From: Paenibacillus thalictri
GTDB taxonomy: Bacteria; Bacillota; Bacilli; Paenibacillales; NBRC-103111
DNA length: 64,000 bases
Direction of reading: 5' to 3'
NCBI RefSeq assembly: GCF_004307995.1
Contig: NZ_SIRE01000021.1
Coordinates: 62,001-126,000, forward strand
Positions 41,515 through 50,313 of this stretch are shown in pieces. Under the pieces are notes generated by a model, which saw only the letters and a list, made by a program, of their open reading frames with translations, had not been told where the DNA came from and did not search any database. Positions within the stretch are counted from its first letter, which is position 1. The number at the start of each line of letters is the position of its first letter. The translations under genes were made by a program, and so were the position numbers.

Positions 41515-42333
41515 ATGCCTTTAGTACAGCTGAAAGATGTAAATATACATTATAGAATCGAAGGCGACGGCCCTCCGCTTGTGCTGCTGCACGGTATGGG
41601 CAGCAATTCGCTGTCTTGGCGGAATCAGTTGGAACAGTTGAAGAGCGAGTTCACCGTCATTGCCTGGGATGCGCCGGGATATGGGGAAAGCTCGGATCCA
41701 GCGCAGCAGATTACGAAGTTTGAGGAACTAGCCGAAATACTGAAGCAATTTTTGGACGCGTTGGGATTCAACTGGGTGTACCTGCTAGGGCATTCTATGG
41801 GTTCCGTGCTGGCCCTGCATTTCTATTCGAAATATCCCGACATGCTAAAGGCGCTGATCTTGGCGGACGGGACACGGGGAGGCGCATCGGGCGATCCGGA
41901 AATCAACAAAAATAAGCTGATGAGGCGGCTGAGCTCCATTGAAAAGTTGACGCCGCAGGAAATCGCCAAGCAGCGGTCGAGGGAGCTGCTTTCGGAGCAT
42001 TCGACGATCGCCACGCAAGAAGAAGCGGAAACGATTTATTCCCAGATCAGACCGGCGGGATACCTTGCATCCGCTTACTCGTTGTATCACGCGGACTTTA
42101 CGCCGTTTCTGTCTACCGTAAAGGTGCCGACACTGGTGATTTGCGGCGAACTGGATCAAGTGACTCCGCTTGCGGAATCAACGATCATTCATCAAGGCAT
42201 TGAGGGCTCGGAGCTGGCGATTGTTCCGCAAGCGGGACATTTAAGTTACTTGGAAGACCCGGCAACGTTTAACAAGCTTGTCTCCGGTTTCATCGACAAG
42301 CTGACATATAAGACAATGAAAAAGGGGGTATAG
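41515..42333 (+). CDS. alpha/beta hydrolase (3-oxoadipate-enol-lactonase-like)
   Basis: 272 residues. Seen: oxyanion motif VLLHGMGSNSLSW, nucleophile Ser in GHSMGSVLAL, acid Asp in VICGELDQVTP and catalytic His in PQAGHLSYLEDP. The triad is complete. Cytoplasmic, no signal peptide. The family covers enol-lactonases, esterases and C-C hydrolases. It starts 25 nt after the NadX-like gene, whose product it may open or deacylate. No specific substrate is recognisable. Confidence 0.85.
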   Translation: MPLVQLKDVNIHYRIEGDGPPLVLLHGMGSNSLSWRNQLEQLKSEFTVIAWDAPGYGESSDPAQQITKFEELAEILKQFLDALGFNWVYLLGHSMGSVLALHFYSKYPDMLKALILADGTRGGASGDPEINKNKLMRRLSSIEKLTPQEIAKQRSRELLSEHSTIATQEEAETIYSQIRPAGYLASAYSLYHADFTPFLSTVKVPTLVICGELDQVTPLAESTIIHQGIEGSELAIVPQAGHLSYLEDPATFNKLVSGFIDKLTYKTMKKGV

Positions 42334-42341
42334 CGGAAACC

Positions 42342-43127
42342 ATGTGCGCAGAAGAAAAAGACAAGGATAAATACAGCGCCAATGCGCTCGCCAGAGGGCT
42401 TGAAATTTTGACCATGTTTAATGACGAGCATCCGACCTTGTCGCTTGCCGAAATCGCCCAACGGCTTGGGGTCAGCCGGACGACGCCGTTCCGGCTGCTG
42501 TATACGCTGCAATCGTTAGGTTATCTTCGGCAGGACGAAAATACGAAGCGGTACGAGCTGACGCCCAAAGTGCTGAGACTCGGATTCGCTTATGTCAGCA
42601 ATTTGCAGTTTACGGAAATTGCGCGCCCTTATTTGCAATGGCTCCGTGACGAAACGGGCATTTCCACGCATCTTGGCATCTTGGACGGGCACGAAGTGGT
42701 CTACGTGGCCAGATTCCCGGCCAGAGGGGTTGCGGCATTTAACATCAAGATCGGCGCAAGGGTGTCGGCGCACGTATCGGCGATGGGCAAATGTTTTCTT
42801 GCTCATCAGACAAAGGAAAACGTTCGAGATATTTTGGCCGAACCCAAGCTTGAACATGTGGCGACCGACGAGTTTCTTGCCAGCCTCGAAGTCGTCCGCA
42901 AGCGGGGCTATGACGATACGTACGGCGAATTTTCCAGCGGCATCCGCTCTTATGCGGCTCCGATTATCGATAACACCGGTAAGGTGATCGCAGCCATGAA
43001 CGTCATCGGTTCCGAAGATTTATATGTGAAGGAAAGCGATATTTTGACCAAAGTGTTGGATGCAGCCGAGAAGCTGTCCGCTTCCCTTGGTTACCGCAAT
43101 CTTGCCAAAAATCTACTGGACGAATAA
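42342..43127 (+). CDS. IclR family regulator (PcaR/PobR-like)
   Basis: 261 residues: winged helix (TLSLAEIAQRLGVSRTTPFRLLYTL) and effector domain (GARVSAHVSAMGKCFLAH, GEFSSGIRSYAAPIID). It lies inside the operon, 8 nt after the hydrolase and 12 nt before the binding protein, so it is made together with the importer and probably senses its substrate. The embedded position suggests autoregulation of the whole operon from 40526. Confidence 0.9.
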   Translation: MCAEEKDKDKYSANALARGLEILTMFNDEHPTLSLAEIAQRLGVSRTTPFRLLYTLQSLGYLRQDENTKRYELTPKVLRLGFAYVSNLQFTEIARPYLQWLRDETGISTHLGILDGHEVVYVARFPARGVAAFNIKIGARVSAHVSAMGKCFLAHQTKENVRDILAEPKLEHVATDEFLASLEVVRKRGYDDTYGEFSSGIRSYAAPIIDNTGKVIAAMNVIGSEDLYVKESDILTKVLDAAEKLSASLGYRNLAKNLLDE

Positions 43128-43139
43128 AGGGGGATTATC

Positions 43140-44729
43140 ATGAAAATGAAAAAATGGAGCTTTATCATCAGTTTATGCGTACTTGTATCGATGCTGGCCG
43201 CTTGCAGTTCGGGTGACAATACGCCTGCAGCGGGAAGCGGCGATGCGGGGGCGGGCAAAGCCGCCGCCACAGGCGGCGAAATGAGAGTGGCGATGAGCGC
43301 TCAACCGCCAACGTTGGATCCGCATATGACAACCGTAACGGCAACACGCGACACCGCCAGAACGATCTACGAAACACTGGTAACGCTCAACTCCAAATAT
43401 CAGGTAACACCGATGCTGGCTGAGAAAATCGATGCAAGCGCAGACGGCAAAACGTATACGTTCCAATTGAGAAAAGGCGTTAAGTTTCATAACGGCAAAG
43501 AGATGACGGCCGACGATGTCGTTGCATCCATGAACCGTTGGAAAGAAAAATCGTCGAGAGCGCAAAAAATATTAAACGGCGCTACCTTCGAAGCCAAAGA
43601 TCCCGGCACGGTGGTGCTGCAGTTAAAAGCCCCGTCGCTTGAAGTTCTGTTTACGCTTGCAACGCCAACCCAGTTCCCGGCGATTATGCCAAAAGAAGTG
43701 GTTGAAGGCGCCGATACGAAAGGCGTGAAAGAATACATCGGCACAGGTCCTTTCAAATTCGTCGAATGGAAGCAGGACCAATACATCCATGTAGCCAAGT
43801 TTGCCGATTACCAGCCGCTTGCCGCCGCTTCGGACGGCTTGTCAGGCAAAAAACAAGCGCTTGTCGACGATCTGTATTTTGACATCGTTACCGACGGCTC
43901 CACCCGTCTTGCAGGTATTCAAACCGGACAATACGATATCGTGCTGTCGCTGCCGACAGACAACTACGAGCAGCTCAAGAGCAACTCCAGCGTGGTCAGC
44001 CAAGTCGCTTTAAGCAATACGTTTAACGCTGTATTTAATAAGAAGCAAGGGTTGTTTGCGAAGACGGAACTGAGACAAGCGGTAAATGCGGCGCTTGACA
44101 TCGACAAAATTATGGTCGCTTCCTTCTCCGAGAAAGAGTTTTACCGTGAGAGCTCCAGCTACTTGTTCAATGAACAAGCGGACTGGTACAGCGAAGCGGG
44201 CAAAGACAAGTACAATCAGAAAAACGCCGATAAAGCCAAAAGCTTGCTTGCCGCAGGCGGTTACAACGGCGAAGAAGTACGCATTCTTACAACACGCGAT
44301 TATGATTTCTACTACAACGCATCGGTTGTTATGAAAGAACAGCTGGAGAAAGTCGGGATGAAGGTCAAGCTGGACATTTACGATTGGCCGACATTGACGT
44401 CCAGACGTGAGGATCCGAGCAAGTGGGATATCCTGATTGCAGGGCTGACTCCGGTAACAACGCCTTCCCAATTGCTGTACATGACGCCGACCTGGGCCGG
44501 CTGGACAACGGATGAGAAAATCGCCAGCACGCTGAAAAGCATCGACGCCTCCGCTACGAAGGAAGATGCCAAGAAGCTGTGGGACGGACTTCAAGCTTAT
44601 GCTTGGGAGACGCTTCCGATTATTAAGATGGGCGACTACTACGCTTTAAATGCGACGACAAAACAAGTGGCAGGTTTCGGCTCTTTTGAAGGTCCCGTGC
44701 TTTGGAATACCTCGGTTGCAAAAAAATAA
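43140..44729 (+). CDS. ABC transporter substrate-binding lipoprotein, family 5 (DppA/OppA type)
   Basis: 529 residues with AAGGGGG before ATG 43140. A lipoprotein signal ends in MLAACSS with the lipidated Cys22. The mature protein has the family 5 signature: RVAMSAQPPTLDPHMTT, VTPMLAEKIDASADGKTYTF, GVKFHNGKEMTADDVV and IGTGPFKFVEW. It captures peptides, nickel chelates, opines or other amphipathic compounds outside the membrane. It is the receptor for the complete transporter encoded directly downstream. Given the NadX-like partner, an amino-acid conjugate is plausible. Confidence 0.92.
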   Translation: MKMKKWSFIISLCVLVSMLAACSSGDNTPAAGSGDAGAGKAAATGGEMRVAMSAQPPTLDPHMTTVTATRDTARTIYETLVTLNSKYQVTPMLAEKIDASADGKTYTFQLRKGVKFHNGKEMTADDVVASMNRWKEKSSRAQKILNGATFEAKDPGTVVLQLKAPSLEVLFTLATPTQFPAIMPKEVVEGADTKGVKEYIGTGPFKFVEWKQDQYIHVAKFADYQPLAAASDGLSGKKQALVDDLYFDIVTDGSTRLAGIQTGQYDIVLSLPTDNYEQLKSNSSVVSQVALSNTFNAVFNKKQGLFAKTELRQAVNAALDIDKIMVASFSEKEFYRESSSYLFNEQADWYSEAGKDKYNQKNADKAKSLLAAGGYNGEEVRILTTRDYDFYYNASVVMKEQLEKVGMKVKLDIYDWPTLTSRREDPSKWDILIAGLTPVTTPSQLLYMTPTWAGWTTDEKIASTLKSIDASATKEDAKKLWDGLQAYAWETLPIIKMGDYYALNATTKQVAGFGSFEGPVLWNTSVAKK

Positions 44730-44746
44730 TGTAGGAGGGACCGTTT

Positions 44747-45697
44747 TTGGGCACGTATCTGGTTAAACGCGTATTTTCGCTTATTCCCGTGCTGTTTGTC
44801 GTATCCTTGATGGTATTTATGGTCATCCATCTTACGCCCGGCGATCCGGCCGCATATATGCTGGGCGAAGATGCAAGCCCGCAGCAGGTAGCTGAGCTGC
44901 GGGCCCAGCTCGGGCTGGAGCAGCCGATTTATGTGCAGTATATCAAATGGATCGGCGGCGTGTTTCGGGGCGACTTAGGTTTCTCGTTTTTTATGAAGGA
45001 ACCGGTGACACACGCGATTCTGAATCACCTCGGCCCAACGCTGTCGTTATCGATCTTTGCGCAAATTCTTGCTATCCTGATCGCTATTCCATTTGGCATT
45101 ATGGCCGCCAACCGCAGAGGTTCGGCAGCGGATCAGACGTTAATGGGCGCTTCCCTGCTGGGCATCTCCATTCCCAGCTTCCTGCTTGGGCTGCTGTTGG
45201 TGCTGCTGTTCGCCGTCACGCTCAAATGGCTGCCGGTTGCCGGTTACAAACCGCTCAGCGCCGGTCTGTGGACGCATCTGAAATATTTGATTTTACCGGC
45301 GGTTGCGCTGGGCACGATGCAAGCTTCGCTAATTACCCGGATGACCCGTTCCTCGATGCTGGAAGTGCTGAATGCGGGTTTTATCAAAACGGCCCGCTCC
45401 AAAGGGGTGAAGGAACGCAATGTTATTTACCGGCATGCGCTGCGTAATGCATTTATCCCGATTCTGACCGTCATCGGCCAAACGTTTGGCATGCTTGTCG
45501 CCGGGGCGGCGGTCACCGAAACGATCTTCAACATTCCCGGTATCGGCCAGCTGATTATCAACTCGGTTACACGCCGCGACTATTCGGTCATTCAAGGTGT
45601 CGTTTTGTTCGTCACGTTCGCTTATGTGTTCATTAATCTCGTAATTGATTTGCTGTACGGGGTGATCGATCCAAGAGTGAGACTAAATCGGAAATAA
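44747..45697 (+). CDS. DppB/OppB-type ABC transporter permease
   Basis: 316 residues from TTG 44747, set by TAGGAGGGA at 44732-44740. Six membrane segments; N-terminal YLVKRVFSLIPVLFVVSLMVF and the EAA loop FIKTARSKGVKERNVIYRHAL, ending VIDPRVRLNRK. Forms the pore with the DppC-type partner. Confidence 0.94.
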   Translation: MGTYLVKRVFSLIPVLFVVSLMVFMVIHLTPGDPAAYMLGEDASPQQVAELRAQLGLEQPIYVQYIKWIGGVFRGDLGFSFFMKEPVTHAILNHLGPTLSLSIFAQILAILIAIPFGIMAANRRGSAADQTLMGASLLGISIPSFLLGLLLVLLFAVTLKWLPVAGYKPLSAGLWTHLKYLILPAVALGTMQASLITRMTRSSMLEVLNAGFIKTARSKGVKERNVIYRHALRNAFIPILTVIGQTFGMLVAGAAVTETIFNIPGIGQLIINSVTRRDYSVIQGVVLFVTFAYVFINLVIDLLYGVIDPRVRLNRK

Positions 45698-45772
45698 CCG
45701 CTCTATGTCCGGTGAGGCCGTCACGGAATAACTGTGCATGCTGCGAATTTTCAGAATAGAGAGGGTTGCATT

Positions 45773-46672
45773 ATGGAGGCAGCTGGTAAAAAAACAGAGC
45801 TACTTACCGTCAAAAACAGCTTGCGGAAACAACAAAACAGTTTATTCGTCCGTCGCGTGTTATCCAATAAAATGGTCGTCCTCGGCAGCGTGCTTACTTT
45901 GCTGCTCGCTTTGATCGCCATATTCGCACCGCTGATTACCCACTACGATCCATACCAGATGGAAGTGTCGGACCGGTTGAAGCCGCCCAGCGCGCAGCAT
46001 CTGTTTGGCACCGACAATTTCGGCAGAGACTTGATGAGCCGGGTATTTTACGGCGCACAGGTATCGATGGGCGTAGGTTTTGCAGTTGCCCTTGCCACAT
46101 CGCTGTTTGGCATGATCGTTGGCTTGTACGCAAGCTACTATCGTGTGCTTGACAATGTGCTGATGCGCATATGCGACGGGATGATGGCATTCCCAAGCAT
46201 TTTACTGGCTATCGCGATTATGGCGGCGCTTGGCCCGCGCACGGAAAATGTCATGATCGCGCTGACGATCGTTTATACGCCTTACGTCGCCCGCGCCGTC
46301 CGTTCGGCGGCCCTGGTCGTGCGTGAGCAGACATATATTGAAGCGATGAAAGCGATCGGCGCCCCGTCATGGCGGATCATTTGGATGCATATTGCGCCGA
46401 ATACGCTGTCGCCGCTGATCGTGCAGGCTACATTTATTTTCGCCGATGCGATTATTATCGAAGCGGGCTTAAGTTTTCTGGGAGCCGGGGTTCCGGCGCC
46501 GGCGCCGAGCTGGGGCAATATCGTGTACGACGGCAAAGTCGTTATTTTTAAAGCGTGGTGGATGACCGTGTTTCCGGCGATCAGCATCATCTTGTCGGTG
46601 CTGGGGCTGAATCTGTTCGGAGACGGACTGCGCGACCTGCTCGATCCTCAAACCAATCAAGCCAAAAAATAA
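45773..46672 (+). CDS. DppC/OppC-type ABC transporter permease
   Basis: 299 residues from ATG 45773 with AGAGAGGG upstream; the earlier in-frame GTG lacks a ribosome site. Typical features: FGTDNFGRDLMSRVFYGAQVS in the N-terminal periplasmic part, the EAA loop YIEAMKAIGAPSWRIIWMHI and the C-terminal FGDGLRDLLDPQ. It has about six membrane segments and lies between dppB and the two ATPase genes. Confidence 0.94.
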   Translation: MEAAGKKTELLTVKNSLRKQQNSLFVRRVLSNKMVVLGSVLTLLLALIAIFAPLITHYDPYQMEVSDRLKPPSAQHLFGTDNFGRDLMSRVFYGAQVSMGVGFAVALATSLFGMIVGLYASYYRVLDNVLMRICDGMMAFPSILLAIAIMAALGPRTENVMIALTIVYTPYVARAVRSAALVVREQTYIEAMKAIGAPSWRIIWMHIAPNTLSPLIVQATFIFADAIIIEAGLSFLGAGVPAPAPSWGNIVYDGKVVIFKAWWMTVFPAISIILSVLGLNLFGDGLRDLLDPQTNQAKK

Positions 46673-46721
46673 TGGAGTTCCAGCAAACACGAAGACAAAG
46701 ATATTGGCTAGGAGGCTTTCC

Positions 46722-47741
46722 ATGGAAAAGCAGCAACTGCTTGAAATTAAGCAACTGAAAACCCATTTTCAAACGGAAAGAGGACGAGTTACCGCGGTCG
46801 ACGGCATTTCCTTCGAGGTGGCGCAAGGGGAAATATTAGGTGTGGTCGGAGAGTCCGGCTGCGGGAAAAGCGTCACGTCGCAGTCCATCCTCCGGTTATT
46901 TGACGAAAAGCAGACGGCCAGCTACGAAGGTGAAATTTTGTTCAAAGGAACAAGTCTGCTCAAGTTGTCCGTAGCGGAAATGCAAAAAATTCGCGGCAAC
47001 GACATTTCGATGATTTTTCAAGATCCGCTTAGTTCCCTGAATCCGGTATATACAATAGGTTACCAAATTTCGGAGTCGCTTATACTTCATCAGAATATGT
47101 CCAAATCCGAAGCGCATGCCAAGTCGATCGAGCTGTTGAAGCTGACCGGCATCCCGGCCCCGGAAAAAAGGGTCAACGAGTTTCCGCATGAACTGTCCGG
47201 CGGGATGAGGCAGCGGGTGATGATTGCGATGGCGCTCGCCTGCCAGCCGAAGCTGCTTATTGCCGATGAACCGACGACGGCGCTGGATGTGACGATTCAA
47301 GCGCAAATTCTAGACTTGATCGTTGAGCTGAACGAAAAGCTGGATATGGGCGTTATTTTGATTACTCACGATTTGGGTGTTGTCGCCGAGGTATGTCAGC
47401 GTGTAGTTGTTATGTATCTGGGGCAAATTGTCGAAGAAGCCGATGTGCATTCGTTGTTTGACGCACCGCTTCATCCGTATACACGCGGGTTGATGAAATC
47501 GATTCCGCAGATGGACGGGGACCGCAGCCACAAGCTGCATGTAATTGAGGGTATGGTGCCTTCGCTGCACAATGTGCCGAAAGGCTGCCGTTTCGCGCCC
47601 AGATGCCCGCATGCCGATGCCAAATGCCGGGAGAACATGCCTGAGCTGGCCGCCTATCAAGGCTCTCATAAAGTAAGATGCTGGCATTACGATAAAATTG
47701 CGCAGCAGGAGGTCGGAAGTGTTGTCAACGCAAGCCGCTAA
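46722..47741 (+). CDS. DppD/OppD-type ABC transporter ATPase
   Basis: 339 residues from ATG 46722 with AGGAGG at 46710-46715. Walker A GESGCGKS, Q-loop region SMIFQDPLSSLNPVY, signature LSGGMRQRV, Walker B LLIADEPTTALD, switch His in THDLGVVAE. The C-terminal oligopeptide-transporter extension carries a four-cysteine cluster (CRFAPRCPHADAKC, CWHY), as in iron-sulfur-binding OppD/DppD tails. Confidence 0.95.
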   Translation: MEKQQLLEIKQLKTHFQTERGRVTAVDGISFEVAQGEILGVVGESGCGKSVTSQSILRLFDEKQTASYEGEILFKGTSLLKLSVAEMQKIRGNDISMIFQDPLSSLNPVYTIGYQISESLILHQNMSKSEAHAKSIELLKLTGIPAPEKRVNEFPHELSGGMRQRVMIAMALACQPKLLIADEPTTALDVTIQAQILDLIVELNEKLDMGVILITHDLGVVAEVCQRVVVMYLGQIVEEADVHSLFDAPLHPYTRGLMKSIPQMDGDRSHKLHVIEGMVPSLHNVPKGCRFAPRCPHADAKCRENMPELAAYQGSHKVRCWHYDKIAQQEVGSVVNASR

Positions 47742-48708
47742 ATCAAACGAGCCGTTATTAGAAGTAAAAGGCTTGAAAAAATATTTCCCCGTCAAGGGGC
47801 TGCTCGGCAACGCGAAAGCGCATGTCAAGGCGGTTAACGACGTATCCTTCAAGCTGTTTGAAGGAGAAACCTTCGGACTTGTCGGCGAATCGGGCTGCGG
47901 CAAAAGCACCTTGGGCCGGACGATTTTGCGGCTGCTGGAGCCGACCGGCGGGGAAGTGATGTACAACGGGCGAAATATATACGGACTCTCCGACAGAGAA
48001 TTCCGCAATATCCGGCAGGAGCTGCAGATGGTGTTCCAGGACCCGTATTCCTCGCTGAATCCGCGCAAACGGATCGGCAGCACGCTGGAGGAACCGCTGG
48101 CGATCCACGGCATCGGCGCCAAGTCGGAGCGCACCGACCGTGTGATGGATATATTGCAAAAGGTCGGTATGCAATTGGAAAGCTACTACCGGTACCCGCA
48201 CGAATTTTCCGGCGGTCAACGTCAGCGCATCGGCTTGGCCCGGGCGCTTGTGATGAATCCGCGCATCATCGTCTGCGATGAGCCGGTATCCGCGCTGGAC
48301 GTTTCGATTCAATCGCAAATCATCAACCTGCTGCAGCAGCTGCAGGGAGAGTTTAAGCTGACCTATTTGTTTGTCGCCCATGATTTGAGCGTCGTTCGCC
48401 ATATTTCGGACCGGATCGGCGTGATGTATCTAGGGCAAATGGTCGAGGTCGCGCCGACGGACAGCTTGTTCGCCACGCCGCTTCACCCGTATACGCAGGC
48501 GCTGCTGTCCGCCGTGCCGCTGCCGCATCCGGGCGCGCGCAAGCAGCGGATCACGCTGAAGGGCGAGATCCCATCGCCGCTTAATCCGCCTTCCGGCTGC
48601 ATTTTCCACACGAGATGCCCGTTTGCGACGGAGGTTTGCAAAACGGAAATTCCAGTGCTCAAAGAAATGACCGAAGGTCATTTGGTGGCTTGCCACTTGC
48701 ATGGTTGA
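47719..48708 (+). CDS. DppF/OppF-type ABC transporter ATPase
   Basis: 329 residues; GTG 47719 (AGGAGGT six bases upstream) or TTG 47722 starts it, overlapping the end of the DppD-type gene by 23 bp. Walker A GESGCGKST, signature FSGGQRQRIGLA, Walker B IIVCDEPVSALD and the C-terminal CIFHTRCPFATEVC cluster. It completes the importer; a strong terminator follows at 48768. Confidence 0.94.
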   Translation: MLSTQAAKSNEPLLEVKGLKKYFPVKGLLGNAKAHVKAVNDVSFKLFEGETFGLVGESGCGKSTLGRTILRLLEPTGGEVMYNGRNIYGLSDREFRNIRQELQMVFQDPYSSLNPRKRIGSTLEEPLAIHGIGAKSERTDRVMDILQKVGMQLESYYRYPHEFSGGQRQRIGLARALVMNPRIIVCDEPVSALDVSIQSQIINLLQQLQGEFKLTYLFVAHDLSVVRHISDRIGVMYLGQMVEVAPTDSLFATPLHPYTQALLSAVPLPHPGARKQRITLKGEIPSPLNPPSGCIFHTRCPFATEVCKTEIPVLKEMTEGHLVACHLHG

Positions 48709-48767
48709 AAATAAACGGAGACTCGGCATATGTGCGGGGCTGGTTGTAAATTGAATATAAGCTAATC

Positions 48768-48795
48768 AAGACCTGCCTGCGGCGGGTCTTTTTTT
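48768..48795 (+). terminator. rho-independent terminator of the Dpp operon
   Basis: AAGACCTGCC pairs with GGCGGGTCTT (one G-U) around TGC, followed by a T tract. Confidence 0.93.
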
Positions 48796-49054
48796 GCAGC
48801 CGCAGTATGCTTAGCGGATTAGTGGATTATTTAAACCGGCTTGCAGCCATTCATTTTGCATATTTCAAAAGGAAAATATTTGACTTATGATATGAACAGG
48901 GAAATTCAGGCTGGAGCACCGGCGACGGGAGGTAGCGACTTAAGTAAATCGGTGCTAACGTTGTTTGTTCTGACAGATTTCTTCGGGCAGAAGAGGCCGG
49001 TTCGTGCGAAATATGATGTTTTGCCGCCTTGAGGCGGGGAAGGAGATGACACAA
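48796..49054. other. non-coding leader region of the YesN/YesM genes
   Basis: With the terminator this is part of a 346-nt gap. TTGACT occurs at 48880-48885 but no good -10 box at the right distance. AGCACCG (48915-48921) and CGGTGCT (48950-48956) form a perfect 7-bp stem-loop. Nothing matches a riboswitch class I know. Confidence 0.35.
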
Positions 49055-50275
49055 ATGCCTACTATTTTAATTGTGGACGATGAACTGCTTATCCGCAAAG
49101 GACTGCTAAATATGATCAGGCGGTTATGTCCGGGTTGGCAAATCGTCGGGGAAGCGGCAAGCGGCGAAGAAGGCATACGGGCCATTGAAGCGTTGACGCC
49201 GGACGCCGTTATTGCGGATATTCGAATGCCGGGGATGAGCGGTTTGGAAATGATTGAAAGCGCTCTCTCCAGACAGGGGTCGCTTTCTTTTATCATTTTG
49301 AGCGGTTACGGCGAATTTCAATTTGTTCAGCGCGCGTTGCGGATAGGCGTGGAGGATTATTTGCTGAAACCTGTAAAAAGCAATGAGTTGGCGGCGGTGC
49401 TGAGGAAAATGGAAACGAAGCTGTCGGAACGCAAATCGGAATTAACGTTAAAAGCGCAAATACAAACGTTTAAAGAAGAGACCCGGCGAAGCGCGTTGGA
49501 GAAAGCGGTCAAACAACTTGTAGAAGGGAATATTTATTTGGGTTCCGTGGAGAGGGACATTTTGGAGGAGGAAGGCTTGCGTTTTGCGGAAATGCAATAT
49601 GTCGTCATGAGCCTGGAGATCGATCCCGAATCGCTTATCGGCCGCGCGAAAACAGTAAAAGACGAACAGTTATTCAAGCTATTCTTTCAGCAGATCATTC
49701 ATGAAATTATCCAGAAGCACGGAACCGGAGCGGCGTTTCTTGGACCCGATGATGCGCCGCTTGTTGTCGTGTTTGCTTCCGGCGTTACGCAGCCGTTGGT
49801 GGAAACGGCGATAAAAATCGGCGGCGAGATCGAATATTCGATGAAAACGTATGCCAGGCTTGAGGTTATTACAGGCATCAGCGCACCGCAAATGGGTTAC
49901 GAACAAGTGCGGATCGCTTACAGACAAGCGCAGGAAAACGCCAACCGCCATAAAAACGACCGGCCCGTCTACCAAGCGATGACCTTCATCCAGAAACATT
50001 ACCGGGAAAAATGCAACTTAAAGGAAACGGCGGCTTTTGTCCATCTGCATCCTACGTATTTAAGCGAGCTGTTTCATAAAAAAACGGGGATGTATTTTAC
50101 AGAGTATATTAACCACATCCGCATTTTGGAGGCAAAACGTTTACTTAGCGAAACGTCGGCGGCTGTTGAAGAAATCGTCGACAAGACCGGCTTTCAAAGC
50201 TATCGGCATTTTAATCGCGTATTTCGTGAACATACGGGATATTCCCCCGGCGAATACCGCAAGCGCTATTTGTAA
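49055..50275 (+). CDS. response regulator with AraC-type DNA-binding domain (YesN-like)
   Basis: 406 residues from ATG 49055, chosen because AAGGAGA ends nine bases upstream; ATG 49046 touches that site. The receiver domain (1-120) has VDDE, the phospho-acceptor in VIADIRMPG, and Lys in LLKPVKS. A middle coiled region precedes the C-terminal AraC helix-turn-helix pair (LKETAAFVHLHPTYLSELFHKK, VEEIVDKTGFQSYRHFNRVFRE). It pairs with the histidine kinase that follows after 38 nt and most likely activates the sugar transporter operon at 52196. Confidence 0.93.
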   Translation: MPTILIVDDELLIRKGLLNMIRRLCPGWQIVGEAASGEEGIRAIEALTPDAVIADIRMPGMSGLEMIESALSRQGSLSFIILSGYGEFQFVQRALRIGVEDYLLKPVKSNELAAVLRKMETKLSERKSELTLKAQIQTFKEETRRSALEKAVKQLVEGNIYLGSVERDILEEEGLRFAEMQYVVMSLEIDPESLIGRAKTVKDEQLFKLFFQQIIHEIIQKHGTGAAFLGPDDAPLVVVFASGVTQPLVETAIKIGGEIEYSMKTYARLEVITGISAPQMGYEQVRIAYRQAQENANRHKNDRPVYQAMTFIQKHYREKCNLKETAAFVHLHPTYLSELFHKKTGMYFTEYINHIRILEAKRLLSETSAAVEEIVDKTGFQSYRHFNRVFREHTGYSPGEYRKRYL

Positions 50276-50313
50276 TTGGAGTGGAAAGCTCTATTGTTAA
50301 AGGAGGTTTTCAG

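Noticed and set aside
48796..49054. Riboswitch in the YesN/YesM leader
   Set aside because: A 7-bp stem-loop exists, but no conserved core of a known class and no expression platform with T run were seen.
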